Origin: Spongiactinospora sp. TRM90649 | GTDB lineage: Bacteria > Actinomycetota > Actinomycetes > Streptosporangiales > Streptosporangiaceae | DNA length: 64,000 bases | Assembly (NCBI RefSeq): GCF_029382225.1 | Contig: NZ_JARLTC010000009.1 | Coordinates: 62,001 to 126,000, forward strand | Reading direction: 5' to 3' | Part shown: piece after piece, positions 51,365 to 61,500 of the stretch | Layout of the letters: the number at the start of each line of letters is the position of its first letter | How positions within the stretch are numbered: the stretch's first letter is position 1 | Notes under the pieces: generated by a model | The model's input: only the letters and a program-made list of their open reading frames with translations | Database searches by the model: none | What the model was told of the DNA's origin: nothing | Program-made: the position numbers and the translations under genes

Positions 51365-52363
51365 CTAGGGGGCATCGGAGAGCGCGCCGGCCGGCATCCG
51401 CTCGCAGGGGACGACGTCGCGGCTGAGCCGGTACTCGCGGGGCGCGAGGCCGTAGCTCGTCTTGAACACCCTGCTGAAGTGCGCGGCGTCGGCGAAGCCC
51501 CAGCGCGCGCCGATGGCGCTGACGGCGACCTCGCGCGAGCCGGGGTCGAGCAGATCGCGGCGGCACTGCTCCAGGCGACGCTCGCGGATGTAGCGCCCCA
51601 CCGACATGCCCTCGGCGCGGAACAGCTTGTGCAGGTAGCCGGTGGACACGTAGCAGGCCGCGGCGATCGCCTCGGGCCCGAGGCCTGGGTCGTCGAGGTG
51701 TCGCGCGATGAACATCTTGGCCCGGTTGAGCAGCATGCGCATCGAGTCGGAGGCGTCGGCGCGCTCGCCCAGCAGCGAGGCGTACAGGGTGCCGATCAGA
51801 TCGACGACGTTGTCCGCGAGCCGCATCGGGTGGGAGTCGCCGACCTCGTCGATGTGGCCGGCCAGGTTCACCAGCATGGGCGAGACCACGCCGCCGAGCC
51901 CTCGCCCGCCGGAGACCCGCCTGGCGGTGACCTCGCGGATCGCGTTGCCCGGCAGGCGCAGTTCGCGGTGCGGGAACATGACCATGATCACCCGACAGGT
52001 GCCGTCGAAGGTGACCTGGTACGGCCGGCTCGTGTCGTAGATCGCGATCTCGCCGGGCAGCAGTGGGGCCTCACGCCCGTCCTGGGCGATCCGCACGCGC
52101 CCGCTGGTGGGCAGGCTCAGCTTGTAGAACCCGGCCTCGTCGGAGCGCGCGATGTGCTTCTCGGTGCGCTCCGCGCGGTGCGACGCCGCGGTCACCTCGG
52201 TGACCATCACGGTGCCCAGGGTCTCTCCGGCGATCTCGCCGGCGAAGCCGCCGACGCCGCGGAACTCGAAGTCAAGCGGGACGAAGGACCGGGAGACCGC
52301 GTGCCGCCAGAGTTCCTCCCGCTCCCGCATCGCCACATCGGTCGTCCGGACCAGAACGGCCAT
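51365..52363 (-). CDS. AraC-family regulator (AraC-binding-like N-terminal domain)
   Basis: 332 residues. The N-terminal domain (GEIAIYDTSRPYQVTFDGTC) is of the NahR/FeaR-like AraC-binding type, followed by HTH motifs IAAACYVSTGYLHKLFRAEG and SAIGARWGFADAAHFSRVFK. ATG at 52363 with GGAGG 8 nt upstream; a longer frame to 52642 lacks a start signal. It precedes MoaF and GMC genes by 158 nt and presumably activates them. Confidence 0.85.
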   Translation of the reverse strand: MAVLVRTTDVAMREREELWRHAVSRSFVPLDFEFRGVGGFAGEIAGETLGTVMVTEVTAASHRAERTEKHIARSDEAGFYKLSLPTSGRVRIAQDGREAPLLPGEIAIYDTSRPYQVTFDGTCRVIMVMFPHRELRLPGNAIREVTARRVSGGRGLGGVVSPMLVNLAGHIDEVGDSHPMRLADNVVDLIGTLYASLLGERADASDSMRMLLNRAKMFIARHLDDPGLGPEAIAAACYVSTGYLHKLFRAEGMSVGRYIRERRLEQCRRDLLDPGSREVAVSAIGARWGFADAAHFSRVFKTSYGLAPREYRLSRDVVPCERMPAGALSDAP

Positions 52364-53425
52364 GGCCCGCACCTCCGTAACGAACGGTGCTACTTCCGGC
52401 ACGGCTGACATGCCGTGCCAATTCATATATGAAATCATAGGCGACTGCCGCGCGACAGCCCCGAGTCCCACCCGTGACCTGAGCACATGCCGTCGGGGAG
52501 CCGGTCCGGCGAGGGCGGCCGCACCCCCGCGCGAGGACGCCCGCCAGCCGTACCGGCGGTCCGGGCCCGGCGGTCGCGGTTCCGCACCGCGTCCGCCTCG
52601 TCCATCCCGATCAATCACATACTGGATCACCTTCGGTATCACTTATTGAGAACATCTGCAACCCCTAAAACCATTTACATGATGTTAAACTATGTTACAG
52701 TTTCTCGGAAGCGCGGAATTCATCAGGCGGACGCCATGGGCTAGCGAGTCGATCTTTCACTCGGCGATTGACTGAGTGCCGCCCGAGCGCACCGGGCCGG
52801 CCCCTGGTGGGCCGACGGCAGACGCACGCGAGAATCGGATGCACTGGTCTCGCCAAAGACGGTCGCCAAATCGGATCCCCAGACCGAAAATCTCTCTCGC
52901 GGCGGGGCGACCCGATGACCGCCGGACGGGCCTCGGCGGCCACTCACGGGGCGGGGTTTTCGGTTCTCCCTGCGACCTCGCCGCCATCGGGCCACCGTGC
53001 GGCCAAAGATCTCCGACGAGGGCCTACGGTCCTGGCCTCGGCGAGAGAGGTCCGCGGTGGCGCATAGGAACAGGCGCGCGAATCGCGGCCTACCGCTATA
53101 GGTAAACGGTTACCGAACGCACGACGTCGGGTGGTCAGCGCGCCGACCGATGCATACCTTCAGAAGGGTGGCATACAGCGTCAGGGATCTGCATCCCAGG
53201 CCCTCCGTGACACCGAACTTTCAGATCTGTAGACACTGTGAACAACTGGTCAAGTACCAATCAGTCCACATTGTGGACAGAAGGCACCTAAAGTGTGTGC
53301 ACATTGACGGACCTTCTACACTAGGATATGCGGAAGCCGCATCCTGGAGTCTCCAAGGCTGCCATGTCGGTGAGAATGGCGACGGGTACTTCCATGATGA
53401 ATGATCTAGATGCAAAGGAGCTCCA
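52364..53425. other. Intergenic region between the AraC regulator and the SARP gene
   Basis: About 1.06 kb. The AraC promoter side (52400 to 52440) and 52600 to 52720 are AT-rich against the background. A near-palindrome GGTAAACGGTTACC lies at 53101. Frames on both strands around 52740 to 53100 show no family features or ribosome sites. It separates the catabolic region from the indigoidine/minimycin locus. Confidence 0.5.
53264..53278. promoter_or_regulatory. Operator-like palindrome upstream of the SARP gene
   Basis: GTCCACATTGTGGAC, 7-bp arms around one base, 148 nt before the SARP start. A second 8-bp palindrome TGTGCACA follows at 53296 to 53303, and CACTGTG precedes at about 53235, giving three CACA/TGTG elements about 30 nt apart. 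Confidence 0.45.
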
Positions 53426-56400
53426 ATGCTGCTTCGCGTCCTCGGTCCAGTGGAAGTCGTCGCACATGGGCGAGCGCTCAAGGTAGGGGGCCCACGGCGG
53501 CAGGCCATGCTCGCCATGCTGGGGCTGAACGCCAATCAGGTGACAACCTCCGAACAATTGATAGACGCTTTCTGGGCGGATGATCCGCCGCCGTCGGCGC
53601 GGGGGCAGGTCCAGGTGTGCGTCTACCAATTGCGCAAGCTCTTCGCCGAGGGGGGCCACCCGGAGGTGATCACGACCCAGAGCGTCGGCTACGTCCTGCG
53701 GCTGCCGGAGGACGGCATGGACAGCCAGTTGTTCGCCGCCGCGATGAAGCTCGCCAAGAAGCAGGCCGACGCGGGGCAGCACGAGGAGGCCGTCCAGAGC
53801 CTGCGGGGCGGGCTGGAGCTGTGGCGCGGCCCCGCGCTGGCCGGGCTGGAGAGCGCGGTGCTGCGGCGGGCCGCGGCGGCGCTGGACGAGCAGCGCATGG
53901 TGGCCATCGGCGAGCGGACGCGGCTCCAGTTGCTGCTGGGCCAGCACGAAGAGCTCATCGCCGAGCTGGTGATGCTCGTGGACGAGCACCCGCTGCGCGA
54001 GCAACTGTACGGCTACCTGATGCAGGCGCTCTACCGGTCGGGCAGGCAGGCCGAGGCGCTGGAGGTCTACCAGCGGGCCAGGACCACGCTGGTGGAGGAG
54101 ATCGGGGTCGAGCCCGGCCAGGAGTTGCAGGATCTCCATCAGTCGATCCTGAACCGCGACGCCGCGCACGAGCGCCTGGCCGTCCCGCCGCGCGTGGACC
54201 CGGCGACGGCGGCCCGGCCGCACCGCACGGAACCCAGCGAGGCTCCCCGATGGTCGCCGCCCCGGCAGCTCCCCGCCAGCACTCCCGACTTCACCGGTCG
54301 CACGGCGGAGGTGCCCGAGATCAAGGCGCTGCTCGTGGAGGGAACCGAGTCCGGCTACGCCATGCCGATCGTGGGGATCTCCGGCAGGGGCGGGGTGGGC
54401 AAGTCCGCCCTGGCGGTCCGGGCGGCGCACGAGCTGCACGACGCGTTCTGCGACGGCGCGCTCTACGCCGAGTTCCAGGGCCCGCCGGACGACGCGCGGA
54501 CCGCCTCGCAACTGGCCAGGTTCCTGCGCGCGCTCGGCGTGCCCGGGAACGTGATCCCCGACACCCTGGACGAGCGGGTCGATCTCTACCGCACCAGCCT
54601 GGCCACCAGGCGCATACTCGTGGTCCTCGACGACGTCAGCGACGAGTCGCAGGTACGGCCGCTGCTGCCGGGCAGCCCGACCTGCGGGGTGATCGTGACC
54701 AGCAGGCGCGAGCTGAACGGCCTGCCGGGGGTCCATCACATCAATCTGGAGACCTTCGCGCCGGAGGACTCGCGGGAGATGCTCAGCAGGATCCTCGGCG
54801 CCAACCGGGTCACGGCCGAGAACGAGGCGGTCGTGGAGCTCAACCGGCTGTGCGACGGGCTGCCGCTGGCCCTGCGCATCGCCGCCGCGCGGCTGTCGTC
54901 GCGCAAGCGGTGGCCGATCAGCCACCTGGTGGAGCGGCTGCGGGACGAGGTGGGCCGGCTCGACGAGCTGGAGCATCGCGGCTGGGAGTTGCGCTCCAGC
55001 TTCGACCTGACGTACAAGAGCCTCGATGAGCCCGCGCAGCGGCTCTTCCGGCTGTTGTCGATCGTCCAGGCCCCCGACGTCCCCTCCTGGACGGCCGCCG
55101 CGCTGCTGAACACGGGCCTCGCGGAGGCGGAGGGAGTGCTGGAACAGCTCGTAGACGCCAGGGTGCTCGAAGAGGTCGAGTACTCCGGCACGCTCAACCC
55201 GCGCTACCGCCTGCACGCGCTGCTCAGGGTCTACGCGCACGAGCAGGTCATGGCGGACGAGTCCGAGCAGGCACGGGACGACGCGCTGCGGCGCGTGTTC
55301 GGCATGTGGCTCTCGCTCGCGAGGACCGCCCACCACATGGAGTACGGCGGCGACTTCACGGTGATCCACGGCGTCGCCCCGCACTGGCAGCCTCCCGCCG
55401 TGGACCTGAACGCCATCGTCGTGCGCGCGATGGACTGGTGGGAGGGCGAGCGGGCGAGTCTGGTGGCCGCGGTCCAGCAGGCGGCCGACAACGGCCTCGA
55501 CGAGTACAGCTGGGATCTGGCCCTCACCTGCGTCACCCTGTTCGAGGCCAAGGCGTACTTCGACGACTGGCGGCTGGTCTCGCGGGCCGCGTACGACGCC
55601 GCGGAGAAGGCGGGGAACCGGATCGGCCTCGCGGCCATGCACTACTCGCTTGGCACGCTCCTGATGTTCCAGGGACGGCTCGGCCCGGCAGAGGAGCACT
55701 ACCGGTCCGCGATGGAGCTGTTCGCGGAGGCGGGCAACGAGCACGGGTACGCGCTGGTGCTGCGCAACCACGCCAACATCGACGGCCTCCGCGGCGACCA
55801 CGACGAGATGATCGCCAAGTACGAGAGAGCGCTCACTCTCCTGGAACGCGTCGGCGACAAGGTCGGCACGGCGCACATCATGCGCTCCCAGGCCAAGCAC
55901 TGGCTCCCCCTCGGTGAGACGGCCCGCGCCTACGACCTGCTGAACCGGGCGCTGGACATCTGCGGCACGGTGCGTTGCGTCCGGGTCGAGGCGCAGATCC
56001 GGCACACGTTCGCCGAGTTGCAGATCCTCCTTGGCGACCTGGACGAGGCGCGGCAGGAGCTGCACAGGGTGCTGCGGATCGTCCGCGACAGGGGCGACCG
56101 GCTCGGTGAGGTGCACGCGCTGTACAGCCTGAGCGTGGTCCAGCAGCGTGAGGGACGGCTGGACAACGCGGGGAGCACCATGGCCTACGTGATCGAGCTG
56201 GCCCGTACGACGGGCGAGCGGATGATCGAGGGCAGGGCCGTCTTCGCGCTGAGCGAGATCGCCCTCATGCGGGGCAACGTGGCGCTGGCCGTCAAGCACG
56301 CCGGCAAGGCGAGCGAGATCTTCCGGGAGCTGGGCTCCTCGGTGTGGGTGGCCAAGGCGGCGGCGCTGCTGTCCGACATCCAGGCCGCCAAGGGCGACTC

Positions 56401-56506
56401 GGCCCTGCCTTCCGCCGAGCCGCACGAAACGCCGCATGAAACGCCGCATGAAACAAGGTCCGTGCTCCGCGCCGAAGCGGCGAGGAGCACGGACCTCGTG
56501 GAGTAG
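53426..56506 (+). CDS. AfsR/SARP-family regulator with NB-ARC and TPR domains
   Basis: 1026 residues. Domains: OmpR-type winged helix (residues 1 to 95), bacterial transcriptional activator domain (95 to 250, ending VEEIGVEPGQELQDLHQSIL), NB-ARC ATPase with P-loop GISGRGGVGKS near 318 and LVVLDDVSDE, then a TPR array from about 670 to 960. The tail has a PHET triplet repeat. AfsR-like SARPs activate nearby antibiotic clusters by binding direct repeats and recruiting RNA polymerase. ATG with AAGGAG 5 nt upstream. Probably the pathway regulator of the indigoidine/minimycin operon, which lies on the opposite strand. Confidence 0.9.
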   Translation: MLLRVLGPVEVVAHGRALKVGGPRRQAMLAMLGLNANQVTTSEQLIDAFWADDPPPSARGQVQVCVYQLRKLFAEGGHPEVITTQSVGYVLRLPEDGMDSQLFAAAMKLAKKQADAGQHEEAVQSLRGGLELWRGPALAGLESAVLRRAAAALDEQRMVAIGERTRLQLLLGQHEELIAELVMLVDEHPLREQLYGYLMQALYRSGRQAEALEVYQRARTTLVEEIGVEPGQELQDLHQSILNRDAAHERLAVPPRVDPATAARPHRTEPSEAPRWSPPRQLPASTPDFTGRTAEVPEIKALLVEGTESGYAMPIVGISGRGGVGKSALAVRAAHELHDAFCDGALYAEFQGPPDDARTASQLARFLRALGVPGNVIPDTLDERVDLYRTSLATRRILVVLDDVSDESQVRPLLPGSPTCGVIVTSRRELNGLPGVHHINLETFAPEDSREMLSRILGANRVTAENEAVVELNRLCDGLPLALRIAAARLSSRKRWPISHLVERLRDEVGRLDELEHRGWELRSSFDLTYKSLDEPAQRLFRLLSIVQAPDVPSWTAAALLNTGLAEAEGVLEQLVDARVLEEVEYSGTLNPRYRLHALLRVYAHEQVMADESEQARDDALRRVFGMWLSLARTAHHMEYGGDFTVIHGVAPHWQPPAVDLNAIVVRAMDWWEGERASLVAAVQQAADNGLDEYSWDLALTCVTLFEAKAYFDDWRLVSRAAYDAAEKAGNRIGLAAMHYSLGTLLMFQGRLGPAEEHYRSAMELFAEAGNEHGYALVLRNHANIDGLRGDHDEMIAKYERALTLLERVGDKVGTAHIMRSQAKHWLPLGETARAYDLLNRALDICGTVRCVRVEAQIRHTFAELQILLGDLDEARQELHRVLRIVRDRGDRLGEVHALYSLSVVQQREGRLDNAGSTMAYVIELARTTGERMIEGRAVFALSEIALMRGNVALAVKHAGKASEIFRELGSSVWVAKAAALLSDIQAAKGDSALPSAEPHETPHETPHETRSVLRAEAARSTDLVE
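56458..56494. terminator. Hairpin at the end of the SARP gene
   Basis: 11-bp perfect stem (GTCCGTGCTCC and complement) with a 15-nt loop, inside the last codons of the SARP gene. It can serve both this gene and the convergent repeat-peptide gene, whose stop is 20 nt away. Confidence 0.5.
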
Positions 56507-56514
56507 CGCTCGGC

Positions 56515-56760
56515 TTACCAGTGAGTGTCGTCGGCCGCGACCCGGGTGCCCGACCAGTGAGTGTCATCGGCCACGACCTGACCGCCCGACCAGTGAGTGT
56601 CGTCAGCCACGACCTGGCCACCGGACCAGTGAGTGTCTCCGGCCACGACCTGGCCGCCGGACCAGTGGGTGTCGGCCTGGGCGGCCGTACCGAGGGCGAG
56701 CATTCCGCTGAGGCAGAGGCCGGTGAGAATCGTCAGGTCAAAGGCGCGGGATGCGGTCAT
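56515..56760 (-). CDS. Small secreted peptide with five DTHW repeats
   Basis: 81 residues. The first about 30 form a signal peptide (LTILTGLCLSGMLALGTAAQA, probable cleavage after AQA). The mature part of about 52 residues is almost entirely a 12-residue repeat DTHWSGGQVVAD, given as DTHW five times; the fourth unit varies (SGTRVAAD). ATG at 56760 with GAGGG 8 nt upstream; a longer frame is not supported. Each unit brings one His and one Trp, suited to metal, sugar or surface binding, or to being cut into small peptides. No family recognised. It lies between the SARP and the operon, reading in the operon's direction. Confidence 0.8.
   Translation of the reverse strand: MTASRAFDLTILTGLCLSGMLALGTAAQADTHWSGGQVVAGDTHWSGGQVVADDTHWSGGQVVADDTHWSGTRVAADDTHW
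56530..56675. repeat. 36-bp tandem repeats encoding the DTHW units
   Basis: The element GACCAGTGAGTGTC recurs every 36 bp with few changes. The DNA is more alike than protein conservation alone would need, pointing to recent expansion. Confidence 0.8.
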
Positions 56761-56916
56761 TTGAGTCACCCTCTGTGAGCCGATCGCTTTCTGATGACTT
56801 GATAAAACCAACGGCGGCTTCTCGTTCCTCTTGTCCTCGCTTCGTGCTCGCCGCCGACCGCGGAAAGCGACGCAGAAGCGAAGGAGAAGCGGTCTGAGCC
56901 GCGCCGACGGCTCGGC

Positions 56917-57597
56917 TCACCGGAAAAGGGGCGTGAGCAGCGCGGTCACCTCGTCGAATGTGCCGGCGATCCACGTCGGGCCGGCCGCCCGTAGCTCCGG
57001 CAGGCTGTGGACACCGTAGGTGACGGCGATCGAGCGCATCCCGCACGCCTTCGCCATCAGCAGGTCGTGCGTCGTGTCGCCGACCATCACCGCCCGCTCG
57101 GCGGGCAGCGCGCACGCCGTAAGGACGGCGTGGCCGGACTCCGGGTGCGGCTTGGGATGGGTCACCTGGTCGGCGCCGACGACCACGCGGAAGAGGTCCC
57201 GGATGCCCGCCGCCGAGAGCAGCGCGTCCGCGCTCGCGTAGTGCTTGCTCGTGGCGACGGCGAGGGCCGCCCCCCGCTCGCTCAGGGCGGTGAGCCCGTC
57301 TCTGGCGCCGGGGAACAGCAACTCCGCCGCGCGGGGCAGGATGTGCTCGCGGAAGTGCGCCTGATAGCGGCGCACCCCCTCCCCCGTCCTCGGGTCGTCG
57401 GCGGCCACGCCCAGCAGTTTGCCGACGGCCTGTTCCAGCGGGAGCCCGATGGTCGCCCGGATCTCCGCGGGGGCGGGAAGTTCGGTGCCGAAGGCGGCCA
57501 ACGCGGCGGTGAAGCTCTCCACGATGGCGCGTGGCGTGTCGACGATGGTGCCGTCCAGATCGAAGACCGCGACACCGGGGGTCGGTAAGGTCGTCAT
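56917..57597 (-). CDS. indB: HAD-superfamily phosphatase (IndB / MinC N-domain type)
   Basis: 226 residues, phosphoglycolate phosphatase-like: VFDLDGTIVDT (motif I), AVATSKHY (motif II), KPHPESG (motif III) and VGDTTHDLLMA (motif IV). All catalytic residues are present. In indigoidine clusters this is IndB. In the minimycin producer the corresponding N-terminal half of MinC dephosphorylates the nucleoside 5'-phosphate and takes part in self-resistance. Here the protein has only the phosphatase domain; the DUF4243 half of MinC is absent. ATG at 57597, 42 nt after the glycosidase gene. Confidence 0.85.
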   Translation of the reverse strand: MTTLPTPGVAVFDLDGTIVDTPRAIVESFTAALAAFGTELPAPAEIRATIGLPLEQAVGKLLGVAADDPRTGEGVRRYQAHFREHILPRAAELLFPGARDGLTALSERGAALAVATSKHYASADALLSAAGIRDLFRVVVGADQVTHPKPHPESGHAVLTACALPAERAVMVGDTTHDLLMAKACGMRSIAVTYGVHSLPELRAAGPTWIAGTFDEVTALLTPLFR

Positions 57598-57639
57598 GCC
57601 CGTTTCCTCAGGTCCGTGTCCTCATGTGGGTGTCCTCCG

Positions 57640-58572
57640 TCAGGGCCGGTTGCGGGCGTGGGCGGCGGCCAGGCGTCCGCCGACCTCGGCGGTGGAGATG
57701 AGGACCGCCATGTTGGCCTCGGCGGTACGGCCGCCGGTGGCCTTGTCGACGGCGCGCATCAGGTACTTCGTGAGGCCCTGGCCGGCGACGCCGTCCCGCT
57801 TCGCCTGCGCGATCGCCTCGTCGATGGCGGTTTCGGCGGTGGCCGCGTCGACGGCGTCCTCCGCGCGCGGGGGTACGGCGATGACCACGCCGCCGGGCTG
57901 CCCGGTGGCCCGGTGAGCGGCGACGATCCGCGCGATCAGGTCCTCGTCGTCCACGCGATGGGGGGATCTGATGCCACTGGAGGCGCAGTAGAACGCGGGG
58001 AAGTCATCCGAGCCGTAGGAGATGACCGGCACGCACTGGGTCTCCAGGTACTCCATGGTCAGTTTGAGGTCGAGGATCATCTTCGCCCCCGCGCACACCA
58101 CGGCGACCTTCGAGCGGGTGAGCTGAATGAGGTCGGAGGAAATGTCCATCGATGTTTCCGCGCCCCGGTGAACGCCGCCGAGCCCGGCGGAACAGAAGAA
58201 GGGAATGCCCGCCAGTTCGGCCGCGACCAGGGAGGAGGCGACGGTGGTGGCGCCTGATCCGCCTTGCGCGAGCACCACGGGCAGGTCGCGGCTGGACACC
58301 TTCGGAATGCCGGGCATGGATGCGAATCGCTCGATGTCGCGCTCGCTCATGCCCACCCGTATCGTGCCGTTCTCGACACAGATCGTGGCGGGTACTGAAC
58401 CACCTTTCCGGACGGCCGCTTCGACCTTCAGTGCAGTTTCCACATTGTGCGGATATTTCAGGCCGTGGGTAATGACGTTTGACTCCAGCGCGACGACGGG
58501 ACCGCCCTCGCGAAGGGTTTCCAGAACCTCGTCCTCATACGCGATCGGGATCGTGTGCATGTCAGCCCTCAC
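57640..58572 (-). CDS. indA: Pseudouridine-5'-phosphate glycosidase family (IndA/MinB)
   Basis: 310 residues closely matching Psu[21 protein letters not shown] with the catalytic Glu at 30, KVSSRDLP (K91), [14 protein letters not shown] (Asp 143 region) and [12 protein letters not shown] with the Schiff-base Lys at 164. The family makes or breaks a C-C bond between a uracil-like base and ribose 5-phosphate. In minimycin biosynthesis the homologue MinB couples the oxazine base to ribose 5-phosphate; in indigoidine clusters it is IndA. GTG start overlaps the NRPS stop (GTGA). ATG at 58560 is an alternative. Confidence 0.9.
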   Translation of the reverse strand: MRADMHTIPIAYEDEVLETLREGGPVVALESNVITHGLKYPHNVETALKVEAAVRKGGSVPATICVENGTIRVGMSERDIERFASMPGIPKVSSRDLPVVLAQGGSGATTVASSLVAAELAGIPFFCSAGLGGVHRGAETSMDISSDLIQLTRSKVAVVCAGAKMILDLKLTMEYLETQCVPVISYGSDDFPAFYCASSGIRSPHRVDDEDLIARIVAAHRATGQPGGVVIAVPPRAEDAVDAATAETAIDEAIAQAKRDGVAGQGLTKYLMRAVDKATGGRTAEANMAVLISTAEVGGRLAAAHARNRP

Positions 58573-61500
58573 AGTCCTCGTGTCGCTTCCATCCGAGACC
58601 GGATCCTCGCCGCGAGCTCGCCGACCCCAGCCGTCCTGAGCACGGTGTAATGGTCGCCCTCCAGCTCGACGACCTCTGGCGGAAGCCGGTAATACCCCGT
58701 ACTTTCCTCGATAAACGAGTAATCATCGCCGCGCGCCTTGAATATGGTTATCGGCGCCTCGATCGTGCGTTCCCTGAGTTCGACGAAGCTGTACTCGAAG
58801 TCGTAGCTCGCGGCGACCACCCTGGCGATTCTGGAAATCGTCTCGGAATCGAGGGCGGGCATCAGATCGTGGATGAATCCGACGAACGACCGCTCGTCCC
58901 GCGTCTTTTCCAGACATTCGCCGAGCGCTGCGCCTTCGAGGGTCCCGGCGAACACGGAGAAAAGAATGGCGACATACTCGGGATTGGCGTACGACGCCAC
59001 CCGTCCCCATTCGCCCTTGTACTCGATCGGCACCGTCGGGTTGCCCGGGCAGACGAGAAGCAGATTCGCGACCTTCTCACCGAGTTGTTCGAGTCGCCAG
59101 GCGACCTCGAACGCCACTCGCGCGCCGAACGAATATCCCAGCAGCGTGTACGGGCCGGACGGCTGAATCCTGCGGATTTCCGTCAGATCGGCCATGGCCA
59201 TGTCGCGGATCAGCTCGAACGGGGTCTCACCGGCGTTGACGCCGTGCGCCTGGATCCCGTACACGGGCCGGTCCACGCCCATGGTCTGGGCCAGCAGCCG
59301 CAGGTTGAGCGGATATCCGCCCAGGCCCGGCCAGCAGAGGACGGGCGTGCCGGGGCCGTCCGCGCTCAGTGGGACGAGACGCGAGGTGTCCGTGACGACG
59401 TCGCCGTCGATCCGGGCGGCCAGGTCCGCGAAGACGGGCGACTCGAAGATCGCCTGTTGCGGCAGCACCACGCCGAACTCACGGTTGATCTCGTTGACGA
59501 GGGCCAGGGCGTGCATGGAGTTGCCGCCGAAGGTGAAGAAGTCGTCCTGGACCGACACGTCGGCCCGGCTGAGCAGCCGGCCCATGAACTCGGTCAGCCA
59601 CCGCTCCGTGGGCGTCGCGGGGGCCACGTATGGCGCCGCCTCCTGCGCCTTGACGACCTCGGGCAGCTCCGCCGTGGCCGGCAGGTCGATCTTCCCGTTC
59701 GCGGTCAGCGGCAGCCGGCCCACCACGAGGACCTGGGTGGGGATCATGTAGTCCGGCAGCGCCCGCACGAGGTCCTTCCTGATCATCTCCGCCGGGCCCT
59801 GGGCGTGCACGGCGTCCTCGTTCATGCCTCGGTGCGCGGCCTGCTCCGCGCTGATGGCGCCGCCGACGAAGTAGTACGACGCCGGTGCCGCAGGAAGGCC
59901 CGCTGCGCCGAGGAGGTCGTCCAGGCGCCGGGACGCCGGGAGCGGATCGCCGCTCTCCGACGAGTAGCCCGCGGACATGAAGCCCATGCCGGGCACGCTC
60001 TGCAGGTGATGCAGCTTCGCGCCCATCACGATGTAGCGCAGCCACTCCTCCGGCGCGCGGGAGACCGCGGACACGCCGAACGAGGCGCCCTCGTAGGTGC
60101 TCTGGTTGATGGCGATGACGTGCCGCTTCTCCACGATGTCGGCGCCGACCCGCACAAGGCGGCCGTCGCGGTACCGGTACAGCCCCGCCTCCAGGCCGGC
60201 CACGCGCTCGCCGTGCGCGTGCACGAACAGCTCGACCCGGTCCAGCCACGCCTGGCCGAGATTCTCGACGACGGCGAACGCGCCCAGGTACAGGTCGTCG
60301 CCGGCCGCGTCCAACAGGTCCTTGGCCTGCGGCCGGAACCCGGCGGGGATGACGGCCAGGCCGTACTCGGGCAGCAGCTCCTCGAAGGCGCCGATCATGT
60401 GGCCGGTCTCCAGCGCGAGGACCTCGGCGATGTTGTTCTTGTAGACCGGCTCGACCGCCCGCTTCTTGCCGAGGAAGTGCAGCCGGAGCCCCGGCCCGCC
60501 GAAGTCGCGGGACGCCTCGCCGACCCGGACGAGCGTGTGGTCGACCGGGTGATGGTAGTAGCAGCCCGACAGCCCGAACAGGCCGTCGATCTCGATGTAC
60601 ATCTGGGTCGCGTAGAGGGCCCCGGGCGAGGCGTACAGATACTTGGGGAGCAGCCGCTCGGTGCTGTGGTGGGGCCCGAACCAGCGCAGGATCTCGCCGA
60701 ACTCGGCGAACGACAGCTCGGTGAGCGTCCGCGAGAGCGCGGGCCTGGCGGGTGCGGCCAGCGCGCCGAGCACGTCGGCCGCCGTGACGGGGCCGCCGCC
60801 GAAGGTCCGGTAGGTCTTGCGGGCGAAGGCCGCGCGTTCCTGCCGGTCGGCGGCCGTACCGCCGGGTAACGGGACGACCTGCCGGCCGCGCAGCTCCTCC
60901 GGGTCGCGCAGCCCGGGGTTGGAGAGCTGCGCCCGGACCTGGAGCTTGGACGCCTTCGACAGGTGGTGCGCGGCGTCAGAGCGTCCCTGGTCCATCACGG
61001 CCGCCGTGCGCTCGTCCAGCTCCACGACCGCGGTGAGGGCCTTGGCGCCGGTGTGCGGGTGGTCGTAGGCGACGACGGCGGCGCGGCGCACCCAGAGGTG
61101 CTCCTCGACCCTGCGGGCCACCTCCTCCAGCTCGACCCGGTAGCCGCGGAGCTTGATCTGGTGGTCGGTACGGCCGACGAACTGGATCGTGCCGTCGGAG
61201 TTCCACTCGCACAGGTCGCCCGTGCGGTACAGGCGCTCCGTCGGGTTGAACGGGGAGGTGATGAACCTCTTCCGGGTCTCCTCCGGGTCGCCGATGTAGC
61301 CGCGGGCGACCTGGACGCCTCCGATGAACAGCTCCCCCGTCTCGCCGATGTCGACGGGCCGCCCGGCGCCGTCGAGGATGTAGCAGGTGACGTTGTCGAC
61401 CGGAACTCCGATGGGGACCGTGGGAGACAGGCTCTGGGCAGAGGATTCGCCGAGCGTGTCCGGGTCGATCCAGTGCGCGGTAGCGTTGATCGTGGTCTCC

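Noticed and set aside
53321..56449. 1042-codon open frame on the minus strand opposite the SARP gene
   Set aside because: Antisense to a well-supported AfsR-type regulator, with composition typical of GC-rich shadow frames and no recognisable motif.
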